DNA of 64,000 nucleotides from Halorubrum trapanicum (GCF_017873555.1 NZ_JAGGKE010000001.1:409816-473815); one strand, 5' to 3'; counted from the first letter of the stretch, positions 26,345 through 35,769 are shown. Notes: a model not told the origin generated them from the sequence alone. Made by a program: numbers and translations.

Positions 26345-27046
26345 ATGAGCACCAGAGACGAGGAGCCGGACTTTCACGAGATAGACCGCTACGACGGCGG
26401 CGTCGGCTGGATCGCGTACCCCGACGAGGCGATGGAGCGCGCGAGCCACGCGTTCGCGGTCGCGAACGAGGAGACGGGCGCGGACGACGTGTGGGTGGTC
26501 GACCCGGTCGACGCGCCCGGCGTCGACGACCTGCTCGACGAGCTGGGGACCGTCGCCGGCGTCGTGGTCGGACTCGACCGCCACGTGCGCGACAGCGGCG
26601 AACTCGCCGAGCGCCACGGCGTCCCGGTGTACGTCCCCGAGTGGATGACCGGCGTCGCGGAGGAGCTCGGGCCGGACGTCGACGTCGAGCGGTTCGGTTC
26701 GCGGCTCGCCGACACCGGCTTCGAGGCGATCCGGATCCGCGACTCCTCGCTCCCGCCGTGGCAGGAGGTCGGCCTGTTCGACGGGGAGACGCTGATCGTC
26801 CCCGAGTCGCTCGGCACCGGGTCGTACTTCCGCGGCGACCGCGAGCGCCTCGGCGTCCATCCGATGCTCCGGCTCACGCCGCCGACGACCGCGCTCTCCG
26901 GTCTCGATCCCGAGCGCGTCCTCGTCGGCCACGGCGTGGGCGTCCACGAGCGCGCGGCCGTCGCCGTCGAGGACGCCCTCTCGAACTCCCGGGGGAAGGC
27001 CCCCGGACTGTACGCGAAGACCCTCAAGTCCGCGCTGCCGTTCTGA
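26345..27046 (+). CDS. Metallo-beta-lactamase-like protein lacking the usual metal motif
   Basis: This 233-residue protein follows the outline of an MBL fold: an N-terminal strand with GVGWIAYPDEAMERAS, WVVDPVDAPGVDDL, then VVVGLDRHVRDSGELAERHG where MBL enzymes have HxHxDH. A late VLVGHGVGVHERA resembles the final His strand. Only scattered His and Asp remain of the zinc site, so it may be non-catalytic or bind one metal. It has no obvious operon partner. The MBL assignment rests on pattern, not an alignment. Confidence 0.6.
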   Translation: MSTRDEEPDFHEIDRYDGGVGWIAYPDEAMERASHAFAVANEETGADDVWVVDPVDAPGVDDLLDELGTVAGVVVGLDRHVRDSGELAERHGVPVYVPEWMTGVAEELGPDVDVERFGSRLADTGFEAIRIRDSSLPPWQEVGLFDGETLIVPESLGTGSYFRGDRERLGVHPMLRLTPPTTALSGLDPERVLVGHGVGVHERAAVAVEDALSNSRGKAPGLYAKTLKSALPF

Positions 27047-27146
27047 ACGCGGGCGAGACGCCCGTCTCGGCGACGGGGACCCCTTCTCCCACCGGCCGAT
27101 CCGTGCGTGTCCTTTTGCCGTCTCGTCCCGTAGCCCGGAGCGAACA

Positions 27147-27563
27147 GTGATCTACGTCACCCGCGACCTGTTGACCGTGCTCCGCGAGCGCGCCGCGAGC
27201 GAGGACCCCGACGAGGTGAACGTCCGCCTCTCGACGACGCCCGCGGGCGAGTTCGAGACCGACCTCGGACTCGACCCGGAGACGCCGGTGGTGACGCATT
27301 TTACCCTCCCGTCCGTCGGCGGCTCGGTCAGCTCCGTGTTCGGCGTCGACCTCGGCACCCCGGCCGGCGACGGCGGCGCGCGGTTCGTCTCGCACCCGAA
27401 CGGCTTCCTCGGCGTGTCGCGGACGGACGACCTCGCGGCCGTGGTGCTCGTCGCCGTCCCACCGTACGACGACGACTCCGTCGCCGCGTTCGACCGCTCC
27501 GGGGACGGGGTCAAACTCAGCGTCGTCGACGCGGTCCCGCCGACCGAGTCCGTTCCGGAGTGA
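27147..27563 (+). CDS. Conserved haloarchaeal hypothetical protein
   Basis: This 138-residue protein starts at a GTG (IYVTRDLLTVLRERAAS). It contains LSTTPAGEFETDLGL, a VVTHFTLPSVGGSVSSVFGVDLGTP strand-rich stretch, FVSHPNGFLGVSRTDDLAAVVLV and an acidic end. It has no membrane segment and no catalytic motif that I recognise. Codon use and acidic composition match real haloarchaeal genes. A TTTTGCCG stretch lies about 35 nt upstream. Confidence 0.7.
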   Translation: MIYVTRDLLTVLRERAASEDPDEVNVRLSTTPAGEFETDLGLDPETPVVTHFTLPSVGGSVSSVFGVDLGTPAGDGGARFVSHPNGFLGVSRTDDLAAVVLVAVPPYDDDSVAAFDRSGDGVKLSVVDAVPPTESVPE

Positions 27564-27607
27564 GAAGAACAGGAGTTTCAAGCGGCCGGAGGGAGTAGGT
27601 CGCATCG

Positions 27608-27934
27608 ATGGCAGCACGGCCACCCGGCGGCGGCGATACGGAAGAGCCGGAGGCGATCGAGTTCGGCATCGCGGCGCTCGACGCTCGGCTCGACGAGGCG
27701 GAGGTGTCGTTTCCCGCGACGGCCGCGGAGCTACGCGACGCGCTCGGCGATCAGGCGGTCCCCTACGACGCGCAGGGGCGCACTATCGCGCTCTCGGACG
27801 CCCTCGACCGCGTGCCACAGGAGAAGTTCGAAACCGAGACGGCGTTTCTCAACGCGCTCTATCCGGTGTTCGACGAAGCGCGCCGCGAGGAGCGCGGCGT
27901 GATCGCCAGCCTCCGCGACGCCCTTCCCTTCTGA
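27608..27934 (+). CDS. Small acidic conserved haloarchaeal protein
   Basis: This 108-residue protein has IEFGIAALDARLDEAEVSFP, TAAELRDALGD, ALSDALDRVPQEKFETETAFL and LYPVFDEARR. The layout is all-helical and loosely like small DUF2795/DUF5789-type haloarchaeal proteins, a comparison made from memory. It is soluble, with no catalytic motif. It lies 44 nt after the preceding gene on the same strand and could be co-transcribed. Confidence 0.65.
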   Translation: MAARPPGGGDTEEPEAIEFGIAALDARLDEAEVSFPATAAELRDALGDQAVPYDAQGRTIALSDALDRVPQEKFETETAFLNALYPVFDEARREERGVIASLRDALPF

Positions 27935-27970
27935 GCCGGCGTCGAGCGGCGACGGCGTCGCCCGAACCGC

Positions 27971-28285
27971 TCACCGAGCCTCCGAGCGGGCCTCGATTTC
28001 GGCCGACTCCTCGTCCTGTTCGCCGGCGTCGTAGCGCTCGATAACGTCGTTGACCAGGACGATGTCGCCGACCGCGCGGACCCAGCGGTACGGGACGATG
28101 ACGCCGGTCGAGCCGCCGACCTGTCCGGCGAACAGCTCGTGATTGAGTTCGGCGAGCGCGAGTCCGGTCACGGCGCGGGCGTCCAGGTCGAGCTGGATGT
28201 CCTCGATTTCGCCGACGAAGACGCCGTTGCTCGAGTACACCTCGCGACCGACGAGCGACGTGATCTCTTCGGGGGCTGCGTTCAT
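27971..28285 (-). CDS. PRC-barrel domain protein
   Basis: This 104-residue protein consists mainly of a PRC barrel: ITSLVGREVYSSNGVFVGEI, DIQLDLDARAVTGLALAEL and GVIVPYRWVRAVGDIVLVND. A short acidic tail follows. The barrel mediates protein or RNA interactions. Haloarchaeal PRC-barrel proteins include the CdpB cell-division proteins, but membership in that group was not tested. The ATG at 28285 is 25 nt after a TTATTAGG box at about 28309-28316 on the minus strand, so it was preferred over the ATG at 28300. Confidence 0.85.
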   Translation of the reverse strand: MNAAPEEITSLVGREVYSSNGVFVGEIEDIQLDLDARAVTGLALAELNHELFAGQVGGSTGVIVPYRWVRAVGDIVLVNDVIERYDAGEQDEESAEIEARSEAR

Positions 28286-28390
28286 ACTCGATACGGTCAC
28301 GAGCGCGCCTAATAAGCGTTCGTTGTCGAACGACGCGCGTCGGACAACTTCGACTCCCGCGCGTCGGCCGCCATCTCCTGTTTTCCCGCG

Positions 28391-30691
28391 TCACTCCCGC
28401 GGCGCGATCACCTCGATCGGGTGTCGCGGGGACGAGTCCAGCAGGGCGTCGAGCTGCTCGGTACAGGACGTGCCGGGGGCGACGACGGTTCGGTCGGTGT
28501 CGCCGAACTGCTCGCGGAGCGGCTCGCCCACGTCCATGCTCAGCTCGTAGTAGTCGGTCTTGTAGCCGAACGAGCCGGCCATCCCGCAACACTCCGTCTC
28601 GGAGACGCGCACGTCGTAGCCGAGGCGCTCGAACACCGCGGTCGCGTACTCGCCCACCTCGACCGTGCGGGCCTGACAGTGCGGGTGGTACGCGATGCGC
28701 TTGCCGGAGGCGACGGGTCCGGTCCCCTCGCTCGGCGCGCGCAGCGCCGCCGGGTCGGCGCCGCTCTCCAGCAGGCCGAAGACGTACTCCATGACGTCGT
28801 AGCTCGCGTCCGCGAGCCGCTCGTACGACTCGCTCGGGAGGAACCGCTCGTACTCGCGGCGGAACGTCGCGAGGTCGCTCGGCTCGATGACGACCACGTC
28901 GCGCCCGGCGTCGAGGTGGGGGGCCAGCCCGGCGTACACGTCCTCGGCCGCCGCCTCGGCCGTCGCGACCATCCCCTGCGAGAGCGGGGGACGTCCGCTG
29001 CCGGGGAGATCCGGCACCCGAACGCGGACTCCGAGCGCCTCCAGCGCGCGCACCGTCGCCTTCCCGCGCTCGACGTCGACGTAGTTCGTCGCGGTGTCGG
29101 GGTAGACGACGGCCTCGCGGGTCGCCTCGGTCTCGGAGACGGCGGGGCCGCCCCGGGCTTCGAACCAGTCGACGAGCGACTCGCGCGCGAACTCGGGGAG
29201 GTCGCGGCGGCGGTCGATCCCGACGACGCGCTCGGCGAGTGCGCGCAGGGGGCCGGCGTTCGCGAGCCGGTTCGCGACCGGCGCGGTCTCGTGTCCCAGC
29301 TTCGCGAGCGTCGCGTAGTTGCCGACCAGCCGGGTAGCCAGATCGAGCCCGCCCGGCTCCTCGTCGGGGACCAGCTCCTCGAACGCCCAGTCGAGCTGGC
29401 TCGGGTCCGCCTCGCCGCGGTTGATCCGGTCGCGGACCGCGGTGTTGATCCACGGAATGTCGATGCCGACGGGACACGCCGGCACGCAGCGCGAGCAGCC
29501 GGTACAGAGGTCGTTGAACTCGGCGGCGGTGTCGAGTCCCTCGATGCCGGCCTCCCAGCCCGTCGCGATGCCGCCGGAGTACGTCTCGCCGCCGAACGCG
29601 TGGCCGCCGACGCTCTGGAAGTTCCCGCAGGCGTTCGAGCAGGCCGAACACCGGATACAGTACAGCGTCTCCTTCAGCGTCTCGTCGTCGCGCATCGCCA
29701 GCCGGCCGTTGTCGATCAAGACGAGGTGGAACTCGCGGTCGGACGCAGCGCCGTCTGGATCGGCGGCCAGCGGCGTCTCGTCGTCCTCGAAGTCTGGTAC
29801 GGGCGAGTCCACAGGGGGCGTGAGCGTCGAGATGTAGGAGGTCACGTCCTGGCCGGTCCCCGACCGGCCGATCAGCTCGACGAAGGGGGAGAACTCCTCG
29901 ACGGTCGGGACGAGCTTCTCGACGCCCGCGACCGCGACGTGCGTGTCGGTCGCCGTCACCGTCTTCCGGGCGTTGCCCTCGCTGGTGACCAAGAGCATGG
30001 TGCCCGAATCGGCCGCAATGAAGTTCGCGCCGGTCATCCCGAGGTCGGCGTCTTCGATCAGGTCGCCGAGCCGCTCGCGGGCGAACATCGTGAGCTCCTC
30101 GGCGGTCTCGGGCGGGTCGTCGGGGTCGAACCGCTCGGCGAACAGCGCCGCGATCCCCTCGCGCGACTTGTGGATCGCCGGCGCGACGATGTGCGACGGC
30201 TCCTCGTCGGCCAGCTGGAGCACCCACTCGCCGAGGTCGGTCTCGACGACCTCCACGCCGTCCGCGGCGAGCGCGTCGTTCACCTCGATCTCCTCGGAGG
30301 TCATCGACTTCGATTTCACCGCGCGCTCGGCGTCGCGCTCGGCCGCGACCTCCCGGACGTAGCGGTTCGCGTCGGCCGCGTCGTCCGCGAGGTAGACGGT
30401 GCCGCCGTTCGCCTCCACGGTCTCTCTCACCTCGTCGATGAGCTCCGGGAGCCGTTCGATGGCGTCCTCCTTTATCGAGCGCGCCTCCGCTTTCAGCGCC
30501 TCGTAGCCGTCGAGGCGACCGGTCGACTCGTAGCGCCCTTCGTTGAACCCGCGGGTGTTCGCCGCGACCGCGTCCCCCTCCGTCGCCAGCAGCTCGCGGA
30601 TCCGCTCGGCCTTCGTCTCTCGGTCGATGTCGCTCGCCTCCGCGCCCCCCGCGCGGCCGGTCTCACTGCCGGGGCCGGCGTCGCTGCTCAT
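28391..30691 (-). CDS. LutA/LutB-like fusion: LUD, 4Fe-4S and CCG domains
   Basis: This 766-residue protein joins an N-terminal LUD domain (about residues 90-320, with KSKSMTSEEIEVND and GMTGANFIAADSGTM) to a ferredoxin domain with CIRCSACSNACG and CTGCSRCVPACPVG. It ends with a CCG domain containing HPHCQAR and ECCGMAGSFGYK. This corresponds to LutB plus LutA of the lactate-oxidation complex in one chain. It would pass electrons from L-lactate via Fe-S clusters to the respiratory chain. The start ATG overlaps the LutC stop (ATGA at 30688-30691). Confidence 0.9.
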   Translation of the reverse strand: MSSDAGPGSETGRAGGAEASDIDRETKAERIRELLATEGDAVAANTRGFNEGRYESTGRLDGYEALKAEARSIKEDAIERLPELIDEVRETVEANGGTVYLADDAADANRYVREVAAERDAERAVKSKSMTSEEIEVNDALAADGVEVVETDLGEWVLQLADEEPSHIVAPAIHKSREGIAALFAERFDPDDPPETAEELTMFARERLGDLIEDADLGMTGANFIAADSGTMLLVTSEGNARKTVTATDTHVAVAGVEKLVPTVEEFSPFVELIGRSGTGQDVTSYISTLTPPVDSPVPDFEDDETPLAADPDGAASDREFHLVLIDNGRLAMRDDETLKETLYCIRCSACSNACGNFQSVGGHAFGGETYSGGIATGWEAGIEGLDTAAEFNDLCTGCSRCVPACPVGIDIPWINTAVRDRINRGEADPSQLDWAFEELVPDEEPGGLDLATRLVGNYATLAKLGHETAPVANRLANAGPLRALAERVVGIDRRRDLPEFARESLVDWFEARGGPAVSETEATREAVVYPDTATNYVDVERGKATVRALEALGVRVRVPDLPGSGRPPLSQGMVATAEAAAEDVYAGLAPHLDAGRDVVVIEPSDLATFRREYERFLPSESYERLADASYDVMEYVFGLLESGADPAALRAPSEGTGPVASGKRIAYHPHCQARTVEVGEYATAVFERLGYDVRVSETECCGMAGSFGYKTDYYELSMDVGEPLREQFGDTDRTVVAPGTSCTEQLDALLDSSPRHPIEVIAPRE

Positions 30692-31269
30692 CGGTCCACC
30701 TCCGGCTCGTCGCCCGGGCCGCTCGCGTCGTCCGCCGCGTCGCCGTCGCGCAACAGGACGACGTGGACCTCCTTCGGCCCGTGCGCGCCGTGGACCAGCC
30801 CGCCCATGTCCGCGGTGGCGCTCGGACCGGTCGCGAACACCACGTCGACCGACTCGTCGCGCGCCCGCGGGCCGAGCCAGTCGAAGGCGTCGGGCATGTC
30901 CGGGACGATGTCGCGCTCGCGGAGGACGACCACGTGGCGGTCGACGAAGAGGGTTACCGGCTCCGTCCCGGCCGCGTCCGCTTCGAGCGCGACGCTCCCG
31001 TACTCGGCGACGCCGAGCGACGCCGCGGTGACGCCGGTGTGGGCCTCGCGTAAGTCGGCGGTCGCGGGATCGGTCCCGACCCGGTCGGGCAGCGTCGCGG
31101 GCGAGTCCGCGAACGCGTCCGGTCCCGAGCGCGCCAGCGGCACCCCGACCGCAGGCTCGCCCGCGGCCGCGTCGATCATGGCCGCGCACTCCGCCGGCGG
31201 TCCCGCGGAGACCGCGACGCCGAGCTCGTCGAGCCGACCGGTGAACGTCGACGCGTCTGCGAGTGCCAT
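30688..31269 (-). CDS. lutC: LutC-like LUD domain protein
   Basis: This 193-residue LUD-domain protein has LREAHTGVTAASLGVAEYGS, TLFVDRHVVVLRERDIVPDM and VFATGPSATADMGGLVHGAHGP, which match the LutC/YkgG pattern including the GPSxTADI-like motif. It is the first gene of a two-gene lut operon and is divergent from the D-lactate dehydrogenase-like gene. The ATG at 31269 is chosen. A start at 31293 would add eight residues (MPAGERTI). Confidence 0.88.
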   Translation of the reverse strand: MALADASTFTGRLDELGVAVSAGPPAECAAMIDAAAGEPAVGVPLARSGPDAFADSPATLPDRVGTDPATADLREAHTGVTAASLGVAEYGSVALEADAAGTEPVTLFVDRHVVVLRERDIVPDMPDAFDWLGPRARDESVDVVFATGPSATADMGGLVHGAHGPKEVHVVLLRDGDAADDASGPGDEPEVDR

Positions 31270-31428
31270 GATCGTCCGTTCGCCGGCCGGCATATGGGTG
31301 TTGTGGCCGTTCTCGGCGCGCAGAAGCGGTGCGCCGAGGCGGTCCCGTTCGACGCGGCTGGAACGGGCGAATTCCCGCGACGTGCGGACGGCAGGAGCTT
31401 TTTCATGATTCGACCGTGAGGGACTCGC

Positions 31429-34400
31429 ATGGCGACACACACGCCGGGGTCGGACCCGACCGACGGCGGCGACTTCGACTACGCCGGCGGCGCGGTGGAG
31501 CGACCGGAGCTCGTCGACGCGCTCGACCGCCGCGTCGACGGGGACGTACGGTTCGACGACTACTCGAAGCGGCTGTACGCGACCGACGCCTCGGCGTACG
31601 AGGTCACGCCGATCGGCGTCGTGATCCCGGAGTCGACCGCGGACGTCGCGGCCGTCCACGAGTACTGCTTCGCCGAGGGGGTCCCCGTCCTCCCGCGCGG
31701 CGGCGGCACCTCGCTCGCGGGGCAGACCGTCAACGAGGCGGTCGTCCTCGATCTCACCGGCGAGATGGACGCGGTGGTGTCGACCGATCCCGACGCGAAG
31801 GCGGCCCGCGTTCAGGCGGGCGCGTACGTCGGCGACCTCAACGCCGCGGTCGAGGACGACGGCCTGAAGTTCGCGCCCGACCCGGCGTGGCGCGACAAGT
31901 CCGCGGTCGGCGGCGCGATCGGCAACAACTCCACCGGCTCGCACTCGCTGAAGTACGGGAAGACGGACCACTACGTCGAGGAGCTGGAGGTCGTCCTCGC
32001 GGACGGCACCGTGACGACCTTCGGCGAGGTCGCGGTCGAGGAACTGCGGGAGTCCGCGGACCCCGACAGCGACGACCTGCTACCTCGAATCCACGCCGAG
32101 ATCGTGCGAATCCTCGACGAGGAGGCAGACCGGATCGACGAGCGGTTCCCGGAACTGAAGCGGAACGTCTCCGGCTACAACCTCGACCGCCTGCTCGCCG
32201 AGTACCGCGGCGAGCACGGCGAGGCGGGCGTCGTCAACCTCGGCCGCCTCATGGCCGGCAGCGAGGGGACGCTCGCGACCGTCACCGAGGCGACCCTCTC
32301 GCTCGTCGAGATCCCCGAGACGAAGGCGGTGGCGCTTCTCACCTACGACGACCTCCTCGACGCGATGGAGGACGTGGCGGCGTGTCTCGAACACGACCCC
32401 GCCGCCGTCGAGGTGATGGACGACGTGCTCCTCGGGCTGGCGGCCGACACGCCGGAGTTCGCGGACGTGGTCGACATGCTCCCCGACGGCACCGACTCCG
32501 TGCTGCTCGTCGAGTTCTACGCCGAGAGCGACGCCGAGGGAAAACGGAAGGTCGCGGACCTGATCGCGGACCGGGTGGGCGCCGCCGCGAACGGGGGGAC
32601 CGCCGACGAGGACGGCGCGGCCGTCGACACCGCGGCTGACCCGAGCGCGGGCGCCGCCGAGACGACGAGTTACCCCCGCCGGGCGGTCCACGCGATGGAG
32701 GCGCACGACCCCGAGACACGCGACCGATTCTGGAAGATGCGCAAGGCGGGCCTGCCGATCCTCCTCTCGCGTACCACCGACGAGAAGCACATCTCCTTCA
32801 TCGAGGACTGCGCCATCCCGCCGGAACACCTCCCGGAGTACACCCGCGAGTTCCAGCAGATCCTGGCGGACAACGACACGTTCGCCACCTTCTACGCGCA
32901 CGCCGGGCCGGGCGTGTTACACGTCCGCCCGCTGATCAACACGAAAGACGTCGACGGCGTCGACGCGATGGTCGACATCGCCGACCGCGTCACCGACGCG
33001 GTGGTCCGGCTCGGCGGCTCGGTGTCCGGCGAGCACGGCGACGGCCGCGCCAGGACCCAGTGGAACCGGAAGCTGTACGGCGACGACCTCTGGGACGCCT
33101 TCCGCGACCTCAAGACCGCGTTCGACCCGGACTGGCTCCTCAACCCCGGGAACGTCTGCGGCGACTTCGACATGCGCGAGAACCTCCGGTTCGACGCCGA
33201 CTACGAGCACGACGCCGGCTTCGACCCCGCGATGGAGTGGGCCGTCGACAACGGGATGCAGGGGATGGTCGAGCTCTGTCACGGCTGCGGCGGCTGTCGC
33301 GGGCCGCAGGAGACCACCGGCGGCGTGATGTGCCCGACCTACCGCGCGTCCGAGGAAGAGATTCAGTCGACCCGCGGCCGGGCGAACACCCTCCGCGGAG
33401 CCATGAGCGGGGAGCTTCCTGACGACCCGACCGACGACGAGTTCGTCACGGAGGTGATGGACCTCTGTGTCGGCTGTAAGGGCTGCAAGGTGGACTGCCC
33501 GAGCGGCGTCGACATGGCGAAGCTGAAGGCGGAAGTCGAACACGCCCACCACGAGGAACACGGGGTCGACCTCCGGACGCGGCTGCTCGGCCGCTTCGAG
33601 TCGCTCGCGCCGCTCGCTTCGACGCTCGCCCCCCTCTCGAACCTCCCGAACAAGATTCCGGGCAGCGGTCTCTTCGCGGAGAAGGCGCTGGGGATCGCGA
33701 GGGATCGGGACCTCCCGACCTTCCGCTCGGAGACGCTCACCGACTGGTTCGAGGCGCGCGACGGTGCGCGCGTCCCGCGCGAGGAGGCCGACCGCAACGT
33801 GCTCTTATTCCCCGACGTGTACACCACGTACACGAACCCCGCGGCCGGAAAGGCGGCGGTGCGCGTGCTGGAGGCCGCGAACTGCCACGTCGCGATTCCG
33901 GACGTGGACGGCAGCGGGCGCCCCGCGCACTCGAAGGGGATGCTCGACGTGTCCCGCGCGACCGCGAGAGACGCCGTGGAGACGCTCGCGCCAGACGTCC
34001 GCGACGGCTGGGACGTGGTCGTCGTCGAACCCTCCGACGCCGTCATGCTCCAGTCGGACTACCACGACCTGCTCGACGGCGGCGCCAGTGACGTGCCAGA
34101 CGACGACGTGGCCGCCGTCTCCGAGAGCGCCTACGGCGTGATGGAGTACGTCGACGCTCACCGCCTCGACGAGGCTCTTCCCCTCGACGCGCCGGCCGAG
34201 TCGCTCACCTACCACGGCCACTGCCACCAGAAGGCGACGAAGAAGGACCACCACGCCGTCGGCGTGCTCCGGCGCGCCGGCTACGGGGTCGACCCGCTTG
34301 ACTCCTCCTGTTGCGGGATGGCCGGCTCGTTCGGCTACGAGGCCGAGCATTACTCGATGAGCAAGGCGATCGGCGAGACCCTGTTCGACCAGGTCTCGGC

Positions 34401-34521
34401 CAGCGACGGCGACGCCCTCGTCGCGCCCGGCACCTCCTGCCGGACGCAGTTGGAGGAGGGTCCCGGCGAGGTCCCAGAGCCGTCACACCCGGTCGAGAAG
34501 TTGGCGGCCGCGCTGGCGTAA
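31429..34521 (+). CDS. FAD-binding and Fe-S D-lactate dehydrogenase-like protein
   Basis: This 1030-residue protein has an FAD-binding type 4 domain in the first half (VLPRGGGTSLAGQTVN, then NNSTGSHSLKYGK) and the FAD-oxidase C-terminal domain (SGEHGDGRARTQ). A ferredoxin region follows with CHGCGGCRGP and CVGCKGCKVDCPSG. The final CCG region has YHGHCHQKATKK and SCCGMAGSFGYE. This is the single-chain GlcD-GlpC type architecture that oxidises D-lactate, glycolate or similar 2-hydroxyacids at the membrane. Proximity to lutC and the LutAB fusion favours lactate. Confidence 0.93.
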   Translation: MATHTPGSDPTDGGDFDYAGGAVERPELVDALDRRVDGDVRFDDYSKRLYATDASAYEVTPIGVVIPESTADVAAVHEYCFAEGVPVLPRGGGTSLAGQTVNEAVVLDLTGEMDAVVSTDPDAKAARVQAGAYVGDLNAAVEDDGLKFAPDPAWRDKSAVGGAIGNNSTGSHSLKYGKTDHYVEELEVVLADGTVTTFGEVAVEELRESADPDSDDLLPRIHAEIVRILDEEADRIDERFPELKRNVSGYNLDRLLAEYRGEHGEAGVVNLGRLMAGSEGTLATVTEATLSLVEIPETKAVALLTYDDLLDAMEDVAACLEHDPAAVEVMDDVLLGLAADTPEFADVVDMLPDGTDSVLLVEFYAESDAEGKRKVADLIADRVGAAANGGTADEDGAAVDTAADPSAGAAETTSYPRRAVHAMEAHDPETRDRFWKMRKAGLPILLSRTTDEKHISFIEDCAIPPEHLPEYTREFQQILADNDTFATFYAHAGPGVLHVRPLINTKDVDGVDAMVDIADRVTDAVVRLGGSVSGEHGDGRARTQWNRKLYGDDLWDAFRDLKTAFDPDWLLNPGNVCGDFDMRENLRFDADYEHDAGFDPAMEWAVDNGMQGMVELCHGCGGCRGPQETTGGVMCPTYRASEEEIQSTRGRANTLRGAMSGELPDDPTDDEFVTEVMDLCVGCKGCKVDCPSGVDMAKLKAEVEHAHHEEHGVDLRTRLLGRFESLAPLASTLAPLSNLPNKIPGSGLFAEKALGIARDRDLPTFRSETLTDWFEARDGARVPREEADRNVLLFPDVYTTYTNPAAGKAAVRVLEAANCHVAIPDVDGSGRPAHSKGMLDVSRATARDAVETLAPDVRDGWDVVVVEPSDAVMLQSDYHDLLDGGASDVPDDDVAAVSESAYGVMEYVDAHRLDEALPLDAPAESLTYHGHCHQKATKKDHHAVGVLRRAGYGVDPLDSSCCGMAGSFGYEAEHYSMSKAIGETLFDQVSASDGDALVAPGTSCRTQLEEGPGEVPEPSHPVEKLAAALA

Positions 34522-34542
34522 GGCGGCAGCCCGTTCGGGCTG

Positions 34543-34752
34543 TCACTCCGCCGTCGACCACACGTTCGCCCCGACGAGGGCGATCAGGTACGAGAAGACC
34601 GGGAACAGCACCGCGACGACGGCCAGGAACGCCGGGTCGAGTCCGGCGGGTTCGTCGGAGAGCAGTCCGGTGTACTGGAGAACGGCCAGCGTGAGGACCA
34701 CGACGGCCGTGTTGAGCGCGTACTCGGAGAGCGACGGGTTCGGGAACCGCAT
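34543..34752 (-). CDS. Small two-helix membrane protein
   Basis: This 69-residue protein has two hydrophobic helices (ALNTAVVVLTLAVLQYTGLL and FLAVVAVLFPVFSYLIALVG) separated by an Asp/Pro loop. It is convergent with the dehydrogenase gene, 21 bp apart. No function can be inferred. Confidence 0.65.
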   Translation of the reverse strand: MRFPNPSLSEYALNTAVVVLTLAVLQYTGLLSDEPAGLDPAFLAVVAVLFPVFSYLIALVGANVWSTAE

Positions 34753-34773
34753 ACGACGGGGTGGCGCCGCCGC

Positions 34774-35769
34774 TCACTCAACGTTTTCGGCCCGGTCGCG
34801 CTCGCGTTCTCGCCGCCGGGCCAACACCCGCTCGAACCCCTTTCCCGGGCCGCCCTCGATCGGCCATCCCTTCGTCCGCCACTGAGGTGGCTCCGGCGAG
34901 AACTCCGAGCAGGAGCCGGAACACTCCCGCGCGGTCGGGACTTTCCCCTTCGCCGCGCAGTACGGGAGGAGCGCGCGGCCGTCGCGCCGGAGTTCGAAGT
35001 GGCGGCAGTCGGGCCGCATCGTGTCGTGGTACGAGCGCCACCCCTTCCCGTAGGCGCGCTCGGCGATCTCCAGCCGCAGCGTCTCGGTCTCGCGGTCCCG
35101 GCGCTCGCCCTCGCCGGGCGCCAGATCGCTCGGATGCCACGCCACGTCGACCGCGTCGGCGTCGACCCCGTTGTCGAAGTCGGTCGCGAGGATCCCGGCC
35201 TCGACCGGCATCTCGCGGAGGAGGGCGGGTTCGACGCGCTCGCCGGTCGTCTCGGTCGCCAGCCACGCCTCGTCGGCGAGACCGGTCTCGATGTCGTGTG
35301 TGAGCTGGTCGGCGAGCCGGTCGGCCGCCGAGCGGTCGAGGTCCGGCTTGTTCTCGACCGCGACGATCCGCTCGACCCAGTCCGGGTACGGTCGCACCCG
35401 GCGAAGCTGGATCCGGTTGTTCCGGCGGCGCTTCTCGATCAGGTCCCGACCCGCTGCGCGGTGGACCGCCTGCCGGACGTAGCGCCACGGGTAGCCGGGG
35501 TCGGGCAGCGCGTCGCGGTACCACGCCCACTCGGCGGGCGCGCCCCGGACGACGTGGAGCAGGTCCGAGTCGATCGTCCGGTCGCCGAACGCGCGCCGCC
35601 GTTCGAACGCCTCCGGATCGACTTCGAGCACGACCGTGTCCCAGCGGCGCTCCTGCGTTCCGAGCTGGCGGGAAACTATCGCGGGGCGAGACCCTTCGCT
35701 CGGGTGCCAGGTAAGCTCGGCGTACCGGCAGACGAGAAGCTCGTAGCCGAACTCGGCGTCGGGCGTCAC
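34774..35769 (-). CDS. Conserved haloarchaeal protein, possible PD-(D/E)xK nuclease fold (DUF5787-like)
   Basis: This 331-residue protein starts at a GTG. It contains TVVLEVDPEAFERR, IVAVENKPDLDRSAADRLADQL, and ETGLADEAWLATE. The acidic strand followed by E-x-K and a helix resembles a PD-(D/E)xK active site. The C-terminal half has four Cys (CRHF, YCAAKGKVPTARECSGSC) that could bind metal or an Fe-S cluster, followed by an Arg/Glu-rich tail. It resembles a haloarchaeal DUF that I recall as DUF5787. A nucleic-acid role is a guess. Confidence 0.7.
   Translation of the reverse strand: MTPDAEFGYELLVCRYAELTWHPSEGSRPAIVSRQLGTQERRWDTVVLEVDPEAFERRRAFGDRTIDSDLLHVVRGAPAEWAWYRDALPDPGYPWRYVRQAVHRAAGRDLIEKRRRNNRIQLRRVRPYPDWVERIVAVENKPDLDRSAADRLADQLTHDIETGLADEAWLATETTGERVEPALLREMPVEAGILATDFDNGVDADAVDVAWHPSDLAPGEGERRDRETETLRLEIAERAYGKGWRSYHDTMRPDCRHFELRRDGRALLPYCAAKGKVPTARECSGSCSEFSPEPPQWRTKGWPIEGGPGKGFERVLARRRERERDRAENVE

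Noticed and set aside
28421..31408. A 995-codon open frame on the plus strand
   Set aside because: It covers the lut operon on the other strand, is Arg/Val/Gly-rich without motifs, and is explained by high GC. The minus-strand LUD and Fe-S motifs are decisive.
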